From an uncultured Oscillospiraceae bacterium (GTDB taxonomy: Bacteria > Bacillota > Clostridia > Oscillospirales > Oscillospiraceae): DNA of 64,000 nt. Shown here piece after piece: positions 45,295-52,945 of this stretch (its first letter is position 1; every line of letters begins with the position of its first letter). The stretch covers positions 58,932 to 122,931 of the forward strand of contig CAKTOH010000005.1 of NCBI GenBank assembly GCA_934589705.1, in the 5' to 3' direction. A program made the translations under genes and the position numbers. The notes under the pieces are model-generated. The model was not told the origin of the DNA and ran no database searches. It worked only from the letters and a program-made list of their open reading frames with translations.

Positions 45295-45326
45295 CAACCG
45301 GGGCACCCAGCGGGTGTCCCGGTTTT
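45295..45326 (-). terminator. Terminator, second hairpin copy, shared with the MATE gene
   Basis: AACCGGGGCACCC/GGGTGTCCCGGTT hairpin followed on the plus strand by TTTTT. It is convergent between the repeat and the MATE gene; the second copy of the argF hairpin. Confidence 0.65.
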
Positions 45327-45328
45327 TG

Positions 45329-46711
45329 CTATACGGTCAAATTCTGAATCCATTTTCCGGCTTTCAGCATCCGCGCGCCGATGAAGCACTTGAGCAGATT
45401 CACACTGGTGCAGATGAGAAACAGAGGGACAATGGAGATGTCCGTGAACCGGCTCAGGCAGTAAGCCAGAGGCACGCAGCACAGCCACAGAAAGCAGCTG
45501 TCAAACAGGAAGGTGACAAAGGTCTGCCCGCCGGAGCGCAGGGTGAAATAGGTGGCGTTGGCGTAGGAATCAAAGGGCATGTAGGCCGCCTCAATGCAGA
45601 TGAGCCAAGTAGCTAAATGCCGGACGGTGTCCGTGGTGTTGTAGATTTTGGGGAAGAGGGTGGAAAACGCCGCCATCAGCGCCCCGAAGAACACTCCGGA
45701 GCCTACGGATAGGGCTAGCAGCTTCCGGTTGGTGCTGTGCACCTCTTCTACCGTTGTGTTGGAGCCCAGAAGCTGACCCATGAGAATCCCCACGGCATTG
45801 CCCAGAGACAGGAACACCACCGAGGCCAGATTGAAAAGGGTGTTGGAAATGTTCATGGCGGGCACCACGTCCAGGCCGCAGGTGGAATAGCACTGGTTCA
45901 GGAAGGCCATGCCGCAGGACCAGAGCGCCTCGTTGACAAGCAGCGGCATTCCCTTGACGATGATGGATTTCAGAAGCCTTCCCGGCAGGTACAGACTCCG
46001 GTAGGCACCGACAATGTAGGGATTCTTCTCGGCGTTGCGATGCACCCACCCGGCGACGATCAGAAGCTCCGCGTACCGGGAAATGACGGTTGCCAGAGCG
46101 GCACCCTCCACACCCATGGCCGGGGCGCCGAAGTGGCCGAAAATCAGCACATAGTTCAGTCCCAGATTTACCAGCACCGCGGCGATGCCGCCTGCCATGG
46201 GCACGAAGGTGTTGCCGCATTCCTTCATGGTGCTGGCATAGACGTTGGTCAGGGCGAAGGGGAGAAAGCCCCAGAGCATGACGGTCAGGTACTTCATGCC
46301 GTACTCCAAAGCCCCTGCGGCCATGGCCGCATCTCCGTCGCCGGTCAGGTAAAGGCCAATCAGGGTAGGGCCGCCCAGGTAGAAAAGCCCGCCTCCCAGA
46401 AGAGCCAGCACCAGACAGATTATCAGCTTGAACCGGAAGGTATAGCGTTCGCCTTCGGTGTCCTGGGAGCCGTGAAACTGAGCGGTGAAGATTCCCGCTC
46501 CGGAGCTGGCACCGAAAATGCACAGGTTGAAGACAAAAATCAGGCCGTTGACGATGGACACGCCGCTCATGGGAATGGTGCCTACCTGCCCCACCATAAT
46601 GTTGTCCAGCAGGGAGACAAAGTTGGTAATGCCGTTCTGAATGATGATGGGCACGGCAATTCCCAGCACATGGCGGTAGAACTGCCGGTTGCCGATGTAA
46701 CGATTCTGCAT
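45329..46711 (-). CDS. MATE-family efflux transporter
   Basis: 460 residues with ~12 helices in two homologous halves. AVPIIIQNGITNFVSLLDNIMVGQVGTIPMSGVSIVNG is the classic MATE N-terminus. It likely exports cationic compounds using Na+ or H+; the substrate is unknown. ATG 46711 follows GAGGTG; in-frame sequence further up belongs to nagA in another frame. It lies 52 nt downstream of nagA, with a hairpin between. Confidence 0.9.
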   Translation of the reverse strand: MQNRYIGNRQFYRHVLGIAVPIIIQNGITNFVSLLDNIMVGQVGTIPMSGVSIVNGLIFVFNLCIFGASSGAGIFTAQFHGSQDTEGERYTFRFKLIICLVLALLGGGLFYLGGPTLIGLYLTGDGDAAMAAGALEYGMKYLTVMLWGFLPFALTNVYASTMKECGNTFVPMAGGIAAVLVNLGLNYVLIFGHFGAPAMGVEGAALATVISRYAELLIVAGWVHRNAEKNPYIVGAYRSLYLPGRLLKSIIVKGMPLLVNEALWSCGMAFLNQCYSTCGLDVVPAMNISNTLFNLASVVFLSLGNAVGILMGQLLGSNTTVEEVHSTNRKLLALSVGSGVFFGALMAAFSTLFPKIYNTTDTVRHLATWLICIEAAYMPFDSYANATYFTLRSGGQTFVTFLFDSCFLWLCCVPLAYCLSRFTDISIVPLFLICTSVNLLKCFIGARMLKAGKWIQNLTV

Positions 46712-46731
46712 AGTCACCTCAATGTTATCAG

Positions 46732-46759
46732 CACGGGCGGGCCAACCGGCCCGCCCGTG
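46732..46759 (-). terminator. GC hairpin between nagA and the MATE gene
   Basis: Perfect 12-bp stem CACGGGCGGGCC/GGCCCGCCCGTG, AACC loop. There is no T-run, so it may only attenuate. Confidence 0.5.
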
Positions 46760-46763
46760 TAGT

Positions 46764-47891
46764 TTAGATTTCTTCGCCGCCGAGGAATACCCGCTTTTCG
46801 GCGTAATCCGGGGAGCAGACGACGAAGTCTGCCAGCTTTCCGGTTTCGATGGAGCCGACCTGATCCTGAACTCCCAGAGCCTTGGCAGGGTTCCAGGTGG
46901 CGGCACGGACGGCCTCTTCTTCCGGAATATTCCAGCTGAGCACATTCCGCAGACACGTCCACAGGTTGGTGGCGGAGCAGGCGATGGTGCCGTCGGCAAG
47001 TCTTGCTACGCCGTCCCGGAGCCAGGCATCCTGACCGCCCAGGGTAAACTGGGTGCCTTCGGGCTGTCCGGCGCAGCGGCCGGAGTCGGAAACCAGGATC
47101 ATCCGGTTTTTGAACATGGTGAAGGCCAGCCGGACGGAGGCCGGGTGGATGTGGTAGCCGTCGCAGATGATCTCCGCCTGCACCTTCTCATTCTCCACCC
47201 CGGCGGGAATGACGCCGGGATTCCGGTGGTGAATGCCGGGCATGGCGTTGTACAGGTGGGTCAGGTGGGTCACACCAGCCTCCACCGCCGCCCGGGCGTG
47301 GTCATAGTCGGAATCCGTGTGGGCGATGGACACGGTGCAAAGCTTGCTGGCCTTTTCGATAAATTCTACCGCGCCGGGAAGCTCCGGGGCGATATCCACG
47401 ATCCGCACCAAGCCGCCGCAGTCATCAAAAAGCTTCCGGAAGCCTTCAAAATCCGGATCCTTCAGGTAGTCCGGATTCTGGGCTCCCCGCTTTTTGTAGG
47501 AGAAATAGGGTCCCTCCATCTGAATGCCCATGAGCCGGGACAGCCCCTCCGGAGCCTCCTCTTTGAGCTGTTTGGCGGTGGCGAAGGCTTTTTCCAGCAC
47601 GTCGTAGGGCAGGGTCATGGAGGCGGGGGCGAAGGAGGTCACGCCGCAGGAGGCATAGTAGGCCGCCATTTTTTTGAGGCCTTCGTAGTCCCCGTCGGAG
47701 AAGTCCGCCCCGGAGTTGCCGTGGCTGTGGACATCAATGAGGCCGGGAATGACGGTAGCACCATGAAGGTCAACGGCGTCGGCGGGAATTTCCTCCGGCA
47801 GGACAGCGCCGAACCGGCCGTCCTGAACCTCAAAGCTGCCGGTGACAAACCGGAAATCCGGGGTGAAGATTCTGGCATTTTTGTAGAACAT
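46764..47891 (-). CDS. nagA: N-acetylglucosamine-6-phosphate deacetylase
   Basis: 375 residues. DVHSHGNSG, the metal-ligand Glu in MEGPYF, AHT, HLYNAM, and the catalytic Asp in LVSDSGRC are present. It deacetylates GlcNAc-6-P in amino sugar or wall recycling. No nagB is adjacent. The first metal motif (HSH) and a probable promoter at 47925-47953 support the start at 47891, which has GGAGGAG upstream. Confidence 0.9.
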   Translation of the reverse strand: MFYKNARIFTPDFRFVTGSFEVQDGRFGAVLPEEIPADAVDLHGATVIPGLIDVHSHGNSGADFSDGDYEGLKKMAAYYASCGVTSFAPASMTLPYDVLEKAFATAKQLKEEAPEGLSRLMGIQMEGPYFSYKKRGAQNPDYLKDPDFEGFRKLFDDCGGLVRIVDIAPELPGAVEFIEKASKLCTVSIAHTDSDYDHARAAVEAGVTHLTHLYNAMPGIHHRNPGVIPAGVENEKVQAEIICDGYHIHPASVRLAFTMFKNRMILVSDSGRCAGQPEGTQFTLGGQDAWLRDGVARLADGTIACSATNLWTCLRNVLSWNIPEEEAVRAATWNPAKALGVQDQVGSIETGKLADFVVCSPDYAEKRVFLGGEEI

Positions 47892-47924
47892 AGGATTCTC
47901 CTCCGTCTTTTTATGATTGAAGCC

Positions 47925-47953
47925 ATGGTATCACGGCTGAGCAAAAAAAGCAA
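47925..47953 (-). promoter_or_regulatory. Probable nagA promoter
   Basis: Minus strand TTGCTT (47953-47948), 17-nt spacer, TACCAT (47930-47925). Confidence 0.5.
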
Positions 47954-48013
47954 TCGTCCCGGCCACAATCGTCAAAGAAAGAAAAGATAAAGTTGGTAAT
48001 GGGAAGAAAACGG

Positions 48014-48042
48014 TTGTTATTTTTCCCCCGGACTGGTATAAT
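48014..48042 (+). promoter_or_regulatory. Promoter of the 48-51.5 kb cluster
   Basis: TTGTTA (48014-48019), 17-nt spacer, TATAAT (48037-48042), 29 nt before the first ATG. Confidence 0.8.
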
Positions 48043-48071
48043 GAAGCAAAATGGACGCACGAGGTGGAATC

Positions 48072-48704
48072 ATGAAATTACGGAAAATCGCGGCGGGGCT
48101 GCTGGCAGTTGCCGGGAGCCTTCTGCTGGCAGGCTCGGTGATCGGGTGCCTGAGTGCCGTGAATCAGGCGGCAACGCCCGTTCCCCAGCCCGAGGGTGTG
48201 CGGGAATTTGCACTGGAGTTTCTGGATACTCTGGACAAGGGGGATTTTTCCGGGGTGGAAAAATGCCTGTACGGAAGCCCGGACTTAGGGCTGGAGAAAG
48301 CGCCGGACACGGAAAGCGGAAAGCAGCTCTGGCAGGCCTATCGGGACAGCGTCAGCGTAGAATACAGCGACTACTGCTACAGCAAGGGGACGAACATCTA
48401 CCAGTCGGCCAAGGTGACTGCCCTGGATCTCTCCGCCGCTATGGGAAAGCTCAACAGCACGGCGGCGGAAATCCTGAAAAACACCCTGGAAACGGCAGAG
48501 GATCCCAACGCCCTTCTCAATGAGGACGGCACCATTCCGGATACCCTGCGGCAGCAGGCCCTTTCCCAGGCTCTGACCCAGGTGCTTTCGGAAGGGACGA
48601 CCGTCACCCGGGAGATGAATGTGCGGCTGGTCAAGCAGGACGGACAGTGGCGGGTGGTGCCCGACGGGGCGCTGCTGGCAGTGCTGTCCGCGGGCCTGAA
48701 TTAA
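48072..48704 (+). CDS. Secreted or membrane-anchored protein of unknown function
   Basis: 210 residues. An N-terminal hydrophobic segment (KIAAGLLAVAGSLLLAGSVIGCL) may be a signal peptide or anchor; the LAGSVIGC sequence only weakly resembles a lipobox. The body resembles small NTF2-like or DUF-type domains: FALEFLDTLDKGDFSGVEKCLYG, ending MNVRLVKQDGQWRVVPDGALLAVLS. I do not recognise a named family. GAGGTGG precedes ATG 48072. First gene of a tight four-gene unit. Confidence 0.65.
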   Translation: MKLRKIAAGLLAVAGSLLLAGSVIGCLSAVNQAATPVPQPEGVREFALEFLDTLDKGDFSGVEKCLYGSPDLGLEKAPDTESGKQLWQAYRDSVSVEYSDYCYSKGTNIYQSAKVTALDLSAAMGKLNSTAAEILKNTLETAEDPNALLNEDGTIPDTLRQQALSQALTQVLSEGTTVTREMNVRLVKQDGQWRVVPDGALLAVLSAGLN

Positions 48705-48716
48705 AGGAGGCGGAAT

Positions 48717-50018
48717 ATGGGATACAAACCGAAATATGCCGCCAAAAACCGGAAGCGGGAGCCGGAGGTCATCCGCAGCCCCAAGCCGGAAACGAAGAAG
48801 CAGCGGCCTGGGAAAAAGCCCCGCTCCCGGGCGGGGAATATCGCCTGGATGGTGCTGACGGCGGTGCTGGTGCCCCTTTGCACCTTTGCCGCCGTCCGGA
48901 TTTTGAGCCAGATGATCTATACTGTGGGCACGCCGAAGACGGCTGCCATCGGGAAAACCAAGGACATGGCGGTGGTGGACAGTCTGGATGCCTACGCCCA
49001 GGAAAAAATGGGGGATGCCCAGTCGGTGCTGGCGGGGCTGAACACCTCAGATTTTACCCTGCCCACCCAGCCGGAAACCGAGCCGCCCCATGAGCACTAC
49101 ACCATTCCCGCCGACGCGGCGGCAGCCCCGAAGCCGAACCAGTCCCTCTATGGCTCTGTTCGCAGCCCTGCTGACATGGAGCCGGTGCTGGAGCAGGCCA
49201 AGTGGGTGCTGGACGGTCAGAAGACCTATTTCCAGCTGGATCAGCAGATTTATGACAACAGCATTATCCGCTACTATCTGGACGAGACCATTCTCGCCGT
49301 TACCTGGCAGGAGGTGCACGACGACTCCGTGTACACCTTCTCGGAGATCAAGGTGGAGGATGCCTCCCAGTTCCGGCGCCATCTGGCCGGAGGCGAGTAC
49401 GGCTCCAATATGCAGTATCTGACCACGGAAATGGCGGAAACCGTCAACGCGGTGGTGGCCTCCGCCGGGGATTTCTACCAGTTCCGGAACTTCGGCGCAG
49501 TGGTCTACCAGGGTCAGGCCAAGCGGGTGGAGGGCACCTATGCCGAGACCTGCTATATAGACTTCAGCGGCGACATGCACTTTACCCGGGCAGGGGAGGT
49601 GCTGACCACCCAGGCCGTTCAGCAGTATGTGGACGAGAACAACATCAATTTCAGCCTGGTCTTTGGCCCCATTCTGGTGGACAACTACCAATTGCAGGAG
49701 CACAGCTGGTACGGCGTAGGGGAGATCAACGAGGGCTATGCCCGTTCCGCTCTGTGCCAGATGGACAGCCTCCACTATTTGGTGGTCACCGCCAATACCA
49801 CCGGCGTCCATCAGACCATCCCCACGGTTGCGATGTTCGCCAAGAACATCGCCGCCACCGGCTGCCGGATGGCTTACTGCCTGGACGGCGGTCAGACCGC
49901 TACCATCGTTATGAATAACGAGCTGGTGAACCGGCCTGTCTACGGTCAGCAGCGGAAAATCAGCGATATCATCTATTTTGCCACGGCGGTGCCGGAGGGA
50001 GGGACGGACAATGGATAG
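48717..50018 (+). CDS. Membrane-anchored phosphodiester glycosidase-family protein
   Basis: 433 residues. A basic cytoplasmic head (1-40), one transmembrane helix (~42-65), an extracellular linker, and a C-terminal ~200-residue domain matching the phosphodiester glycosidase (NAGPA-like) family: GEINEGYARSALCQMDSL, VTANTTGVHQTIPTVAMFAKNI and the DGGQTATIVMNN motif. Related enzymes remove GlcNAc from phosphodiester-linked glycans. Here the target could be a wall teichoic acid or capsule. GGAGG lies before ATG 48717, 12 nt after the previous gene. Confidence 0.8.
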   Translation: MGYKPKYAAKNRKREPEVIRSPKPETKKQRPGKKPRSRAGNIAWMVLTAVLVPLCTFAAVRILSQMIYTVGTPKTAAIGKTKDMAVVDSLDAYAQEKMGDAQSVLAGLNTSDFTLPTQPETEPPHEHYTIPADAAAAPKPNQSLYGSVRSPADMEPVLEQAKWVLDGQKTYFQLDQQIYDNSIIRYYLDETILAVTWQEVHDDSVYTFSEIKVEDASQFRRHLAGGEYGSNMQYLTTEMAETVNAVVASAGDFYQFRNFGAVVYQGQAKRVEGTYAETCYIDFSGDMHFTRAGEVLTTQAVQQYVDENNINFSLVFGPILVDNYQLQEHSWYGVGEINEGYARSALCQMDSLHYLVVTANTTGVHQTIPTVAMFAKNIAATGCRMAYCLDGGQTATIVMNNELVNRPVYGQQRKISDIIYFATAVPEGGTDNG

Positions 50019-51009
50019 AATTGCCCTGTATTCAGGCGTCACCCCCATCTACTGGTGCAGCCTGGCGCTGACCCTGGGGACGATCGTTGCCATCTGCTTC
50101 TTCCTGGCCTTCTATCTCGGCAAAAGCGGCAACGCCGCGGCGGGCTTTGCCGCGGTGCCGGTGGGAATCCTGCTGAGCCTGGTGCTGGCCCGGTTTTTCC
50201 ACTGGTACTGTCAGGCGGACAGCTACGAAAGCTTCTCTGCTGCCATGACGGACTTTTCCGGCGGGGGCTTTGCGCTCATGGGAGCCTTCCTGGGCTGCAC
50301 CCTGGCCGCCTGTCTGACGAGAATTCTGTGTCTACAGCGGAATCTGCCGGAAATGCTGGATGCCCTGTCCCTGGGCGGCTGCGCGGGAATTGTGGTGGGG
50401 CGGCTGTCCGCCCTGTTCAACGCCACCGATCGGGGGCAGGTGCTGGCAAATTTCCGGAGTCTGCCCATCGCCAGCCCCGTGAGCAACGCGGTTTCCGGGG
50501 CGGTGGAGTACCGGCTGGCGACCTTTGCCCTCCAGTCCATTGCCGCTTTTGTGCTGTTTGTGATTCTGGCAGTCTTTTATCTGCGGGGGCAGAAGGGGGG
50601 AAAGCTTCGGGACGGGGACACCTGCCTGATTTTCCTGATGCTCTACGGCTGCACCCAGGTGGTGCTGGACAGCACCCGCTATGACTCCCTGTTCTTCCGG
50701 AGCAACGGCTTTGTCAGCGTGGTGCAGGTGCTGGGAGCCCTGGGCCTTGCCCTGGCAGTGGTGGTCTTCGCCCGGCGAATGGTGAAGGCCAGAGGCTTCC
50801 GAGCCTGGAACATTTTCCTGTGGCTGCTCATTGCCCTGGCTCTGACCGGAGCCGGGTACATGGAGTATTACGTCCAGCGCCGGGGCAACGAGGCTCTTTT
50901 TGCCTACAGTGTCATGAGCGCCTGCCTGCTGGCGGCATCCGTACTGACCCTTTTCATGCGGGTTCTGGCGGTAAAGATGGAGAAGCGGTATTATGGAACT
51001 GACGATTAA
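50011..51009 (+). CDS. Lgt-like polytopic membrane protein
   Basis: 332 residues with ~8 hydrophobic helices. The segment GGGFALMGAFLGCTLAACL followed by GCAGIVVGRLSALFNATDRG aligns in spacing with the SxHGG and GRxGNFxNxExxG motifs of prolipoprotein diacylglyceryl transferase. The His and several motif residues are replaced, while the Gly-Arg and Asn are kept. It may be a divergent lipid-modifying transferase and probably not the housekeeping Lgt. ATG 50011 overlaps the preceding gene by 8 nt, with GGAGGGAGGG upstream. Confidence 0.55.
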   Translation: MDRIALYSGVTPIYWCSLALTLGTIVAICFFLAFYLGKSGNAAAGFAAVPVGILLSLVLARFFHWYCQADSYESFSAAMTDFSGGGFALMGAFLGCTLAACLTRILCLQRNLPEMLDALSLGGCAGIVVGRLSALFNATDRGQVLANFRSLPIASPVSNAVSGAVEYRLATFALQSIAAFVLFVILAVFYLRGQKGGKLRDGDTCLIFLMLYGCTQVVLDSTRYDSLFFRSNGFVSVVQVLGALGLALAVVVFARRMVKARGFRAWNIFLWLLIALALTGAGYMEYYVQRRGNEALFAYSVMSACLLAASVLTLFMRVLAVKMEKRYYGTDD

Positions 51010-51517
51010 CGAAAAGACTTATTTTGTGGAGAAACTTCTGGGCAAGGGCAAGGGAGGCTATTCCTACCTGGTTTCCGATGGAGCGGGGGAGTACGTCATC
51101 AAGCAGATTCACCACGAACCCTGCGATTATTACCAGTTTGGAGACAAGCTGGCCTCCGAGCGCCGGGACTATGCCCGGCTGAAGGCCATCGGCATTCCCA
51201 TGCCGGAGCTGCTGGCGGTGGACGAGACCGGGGAAAGAATTCTGAAGGAGTACATTCCCGGGGCCACCATTGACCGCTATGTGCTGGCCGATCGGATGGA
51301 GGAAAGCTTTTATCGGCAGATTGAGGCCATGTGCCGTCTGCTGTATCCGGCGAATACCAATATCGACTATTTTCCCACAAACTTTGTCGTCCGGGACGGG
51401 ATGCTTTTCTATGTAGACTACGAGTGCAACGACTATATGGACGCGTGGAATTACGAGAATTGGGGCAGCCGTTATTGGTGGCGGTCACCGGAGTTTCTGG
51501 AACGCTTTGGAACCTAA
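50993..51517 (+). CDS. Small protein-kinase-fold protein
   Basis: 174 residues. The glycine-rich loop LLGKGKGGYSYLV, a Lys in YVIKQIHH, GERILKEYIPG as hinge, NIDYFPTNFVV as catalytic-loop equivalent (D...N spacing) and VDYECN in place of DFG suggest a minimal RIO/aminoglycoside-kinase-like fold. The target is unknown. It overlaps the Lgt-like gene by 17 nt, so the two are coupled. Last of the four-gene cluster. Confidence 0.65.
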   Translation: MELTINEKTYFVEKLLGKGKGGYSYLVSDGAGEYVIKQIHHEPCDYYQFGDKLASERRDYARLKAIGIPMPELLAVDETGERILKEYIPGATIDRYVLADRMEESFYRQIEAMCRLLYPANTNIDYFPTNFVVRDGMLFYVDYECNDYMDAWNYENWGSRYWWRSPEFLERFGT

Positions 51518-51550
51518 AAAACCCGGAAAGCCTCAGCTTTCCGGGGTTTT
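51516..51550 (+). terminator. Terminator of the kinase-like gene
   Basis: AAAACCCGGAAAG paired with CTTTCCGGGGTTTT around CCTCAG; overlaps the stop codon. Confidence 0.8.
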
Positions 51551-51793
51551 CAGCGTGTCGAAAAAGTCCGAAAAATATGGTGTCATTCCGAACCAGTGGT
51601 GCTCCGCGCAGCGAATTAAAATAGTGATGATTGCCAGTGGCAATCATACCGTAATATATCGCAGACTGGTGTGGGAATCCCCCCGGTTGAACGTAAAAGC
51701 TACTGGTTTAGGATTGAAAATATTTGAATATCAGGGGGATTGCCACGCCAGTGTGCGCACTGGCTCGCAATGACATGGTTCTTTGACAATCTC
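51551..51793. repeat. MITE/BIME-like element, second copy, with nested module
   Basis: Same family as 45116-45294: left end at 51582, right arm 51734-51774. A GGTGCTCCGCGCAGCGAAT / TGATTGCCAGTGGCAATCA module (51597-51655) is nested in the left-arm hairpin loop. The element lies between two near-identical terminator hairpins. Confidence 0.8.
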
Positions 51794-51828
51794 AAAAAAC
51801 CCGGAAAGCCGAGGCTTTCCGGGTTTTT
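51794..51828 (-). terminator. Terminator of glucokinase
   Basis: AAAAAACCCGGAAAGCC/GGCTTTCCGGGTTTTT hairpin; nearly the reverse complement of the hairpin at 51516-51550. Confidence 0.85.
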
Positions 51829-51837
51829 CCTGTGCAG

Positions 51838-52785
51838 TTACTTTCCGAAGGCATCCAGTGCCAGCTTGAAAGCGCCGTAGGCGCCGGCATCGTTGCCCAG
51901 AGAGGCCAGGGCGAACCGAGCGCCGGAGGCGGCGTGGAAGACGTACTTCTTGAAGTAGGGAACAATGCCGTCCAGAAGCACCTGTCCGGCCTTGCTGACA
52001 CCGCCGCCGATGACTACCACCTCGGGGTCTACCACGGAGCAGACGTTGCCCAGGAACTCGCCCATGTACCGGTAGACCTGATCGAGGATGGCAAGAGCTT
52101 CCTTGTCCCCGGCCTTGCCCGCGTCAAAGATGTCCTTGCAGGTCATATTCTCCAGAGTACGGAGACTGCTGGGGGCATCGGTGGCCGCCAGGTGACGCCG
52201 GGCCAGCCGAACGATGCCGGTGGCGGAGCAGTACTGCTCCACGCAGCCGTACTTGCCGCAGTTGCATTGCAGGGTTTCGTCCCGGTTGAGAAGCAGGTGG
52301 CCGATCTCCGCGCCGGAGCCGTGAGCGCCGTGAAGAAGGTTCCCATCCACGACGATGCCGCCGCCCACGCCGGTGCCCAGGGTCACGAAGAGCATATTGT
52401 CGCAGCCCTTGCCGCCGCCCTTCCAGTATTCGCCCAGAGCCGCCACGTTGGCATCGTTGCCCGCCTTCACCGGGAAGCCGGTGAGCCTGGACAAATCCTC
52501 GGCGATGTTGAACACGCCCCAGCCCAGGTTCACGCAGCGGTTCACAACGCCTTTGCCGTTGACCGCGCCGGGCACGCCGATGCCGATGCCCAGAATGTCG
52601 GACGCGGGAATCTTATGGGAAGCCAGATACTCCTTGACGGAAGCGGCGATGTCCGGCAGAATCTGATCGCCGCCGTTTGCGGTGACGGTGGGAATCTCCC
52701 ATTTGTCGAGCATGGTGCCGTTTTCGTCAAAATAGGCGATCTTGACGGTAGTGCCGCCCAGATCAATGCCAAAGCCGTATTTCAT
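51838..52785 (-). CDS. glcK: ROK-family glucokinase
   Basis: 315 residues. N-terminal ATP loop GIDLGGTTVKIAYFD, GVPGAVNG, GNDANVAALGE, GTGVGGGIVVDG, and the zinc motif CNCGKYGCVE with EIGH before it. These define ROK glucokinases, which phosphorylate glucose. ATG 52785 has GGAGGG upstream; earlier in-frame Met codons lack a ribosome site. It is divergent from pgi, the next glycolytic step. Confidence 0.9.
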   Translation of the reverse strand: MKYGFGIDLGGTTVKIAYFDENGTMLDKWEIPTVTANGGDQILPDIAASVKEYLASHKIPASDILGIGIGVPGAVNGKGVVNRCVNLGWGVFNIAEDLSRLTGFPVKAGNDANVAALGEYWKGGGKGCDNMLFVTLGTGVGGGIVVDGNLLHGAHGSGAEIGHLLLNRDETLQCNCGKYGCVEQYCSATGIVRLARRHLAATDAPSSLRTLENMTCKDIFDAGKAGDKEALAILDQVYRYMGEFLGNVCSVVDPEVVVIGGGVSKAGQVLLDGIVPYFKKYVFHAASGARFALASLGNDAGAYGAFKLALDAFGK

Positions 52786-52881
52786 AAGGGTCGCCCTCCT
52801 AATATGTTGGATGTCTCTATTATACATATTCCGCGGAAAAAAGCCAGCCCCTAACGAAAATTAGAGAAAGAAAAGTTTTGC

Positions 52882-52910
52882 TTGCGTTTGGCTCCGGTTT
52901 GCGGTAGAAT
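52882..52910 (+). promoter_or_regulatory. Promoter of pgi
   Basis: TTGCGT (52882-52887), 17-nt spacer, TAGAAT (52905-52910). Confidence 0.65.
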
Positions 52911-52945
52911 ACAGTCGTACTTTGAGAAAGGACGTGTTCCATTAC

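Noticed and set aside
46712..46999. N-terminal extension of the MATE gene
   Set aside because: Extension lies in another frame of nagA; GAGGTG before ATG 46711 sets the start.
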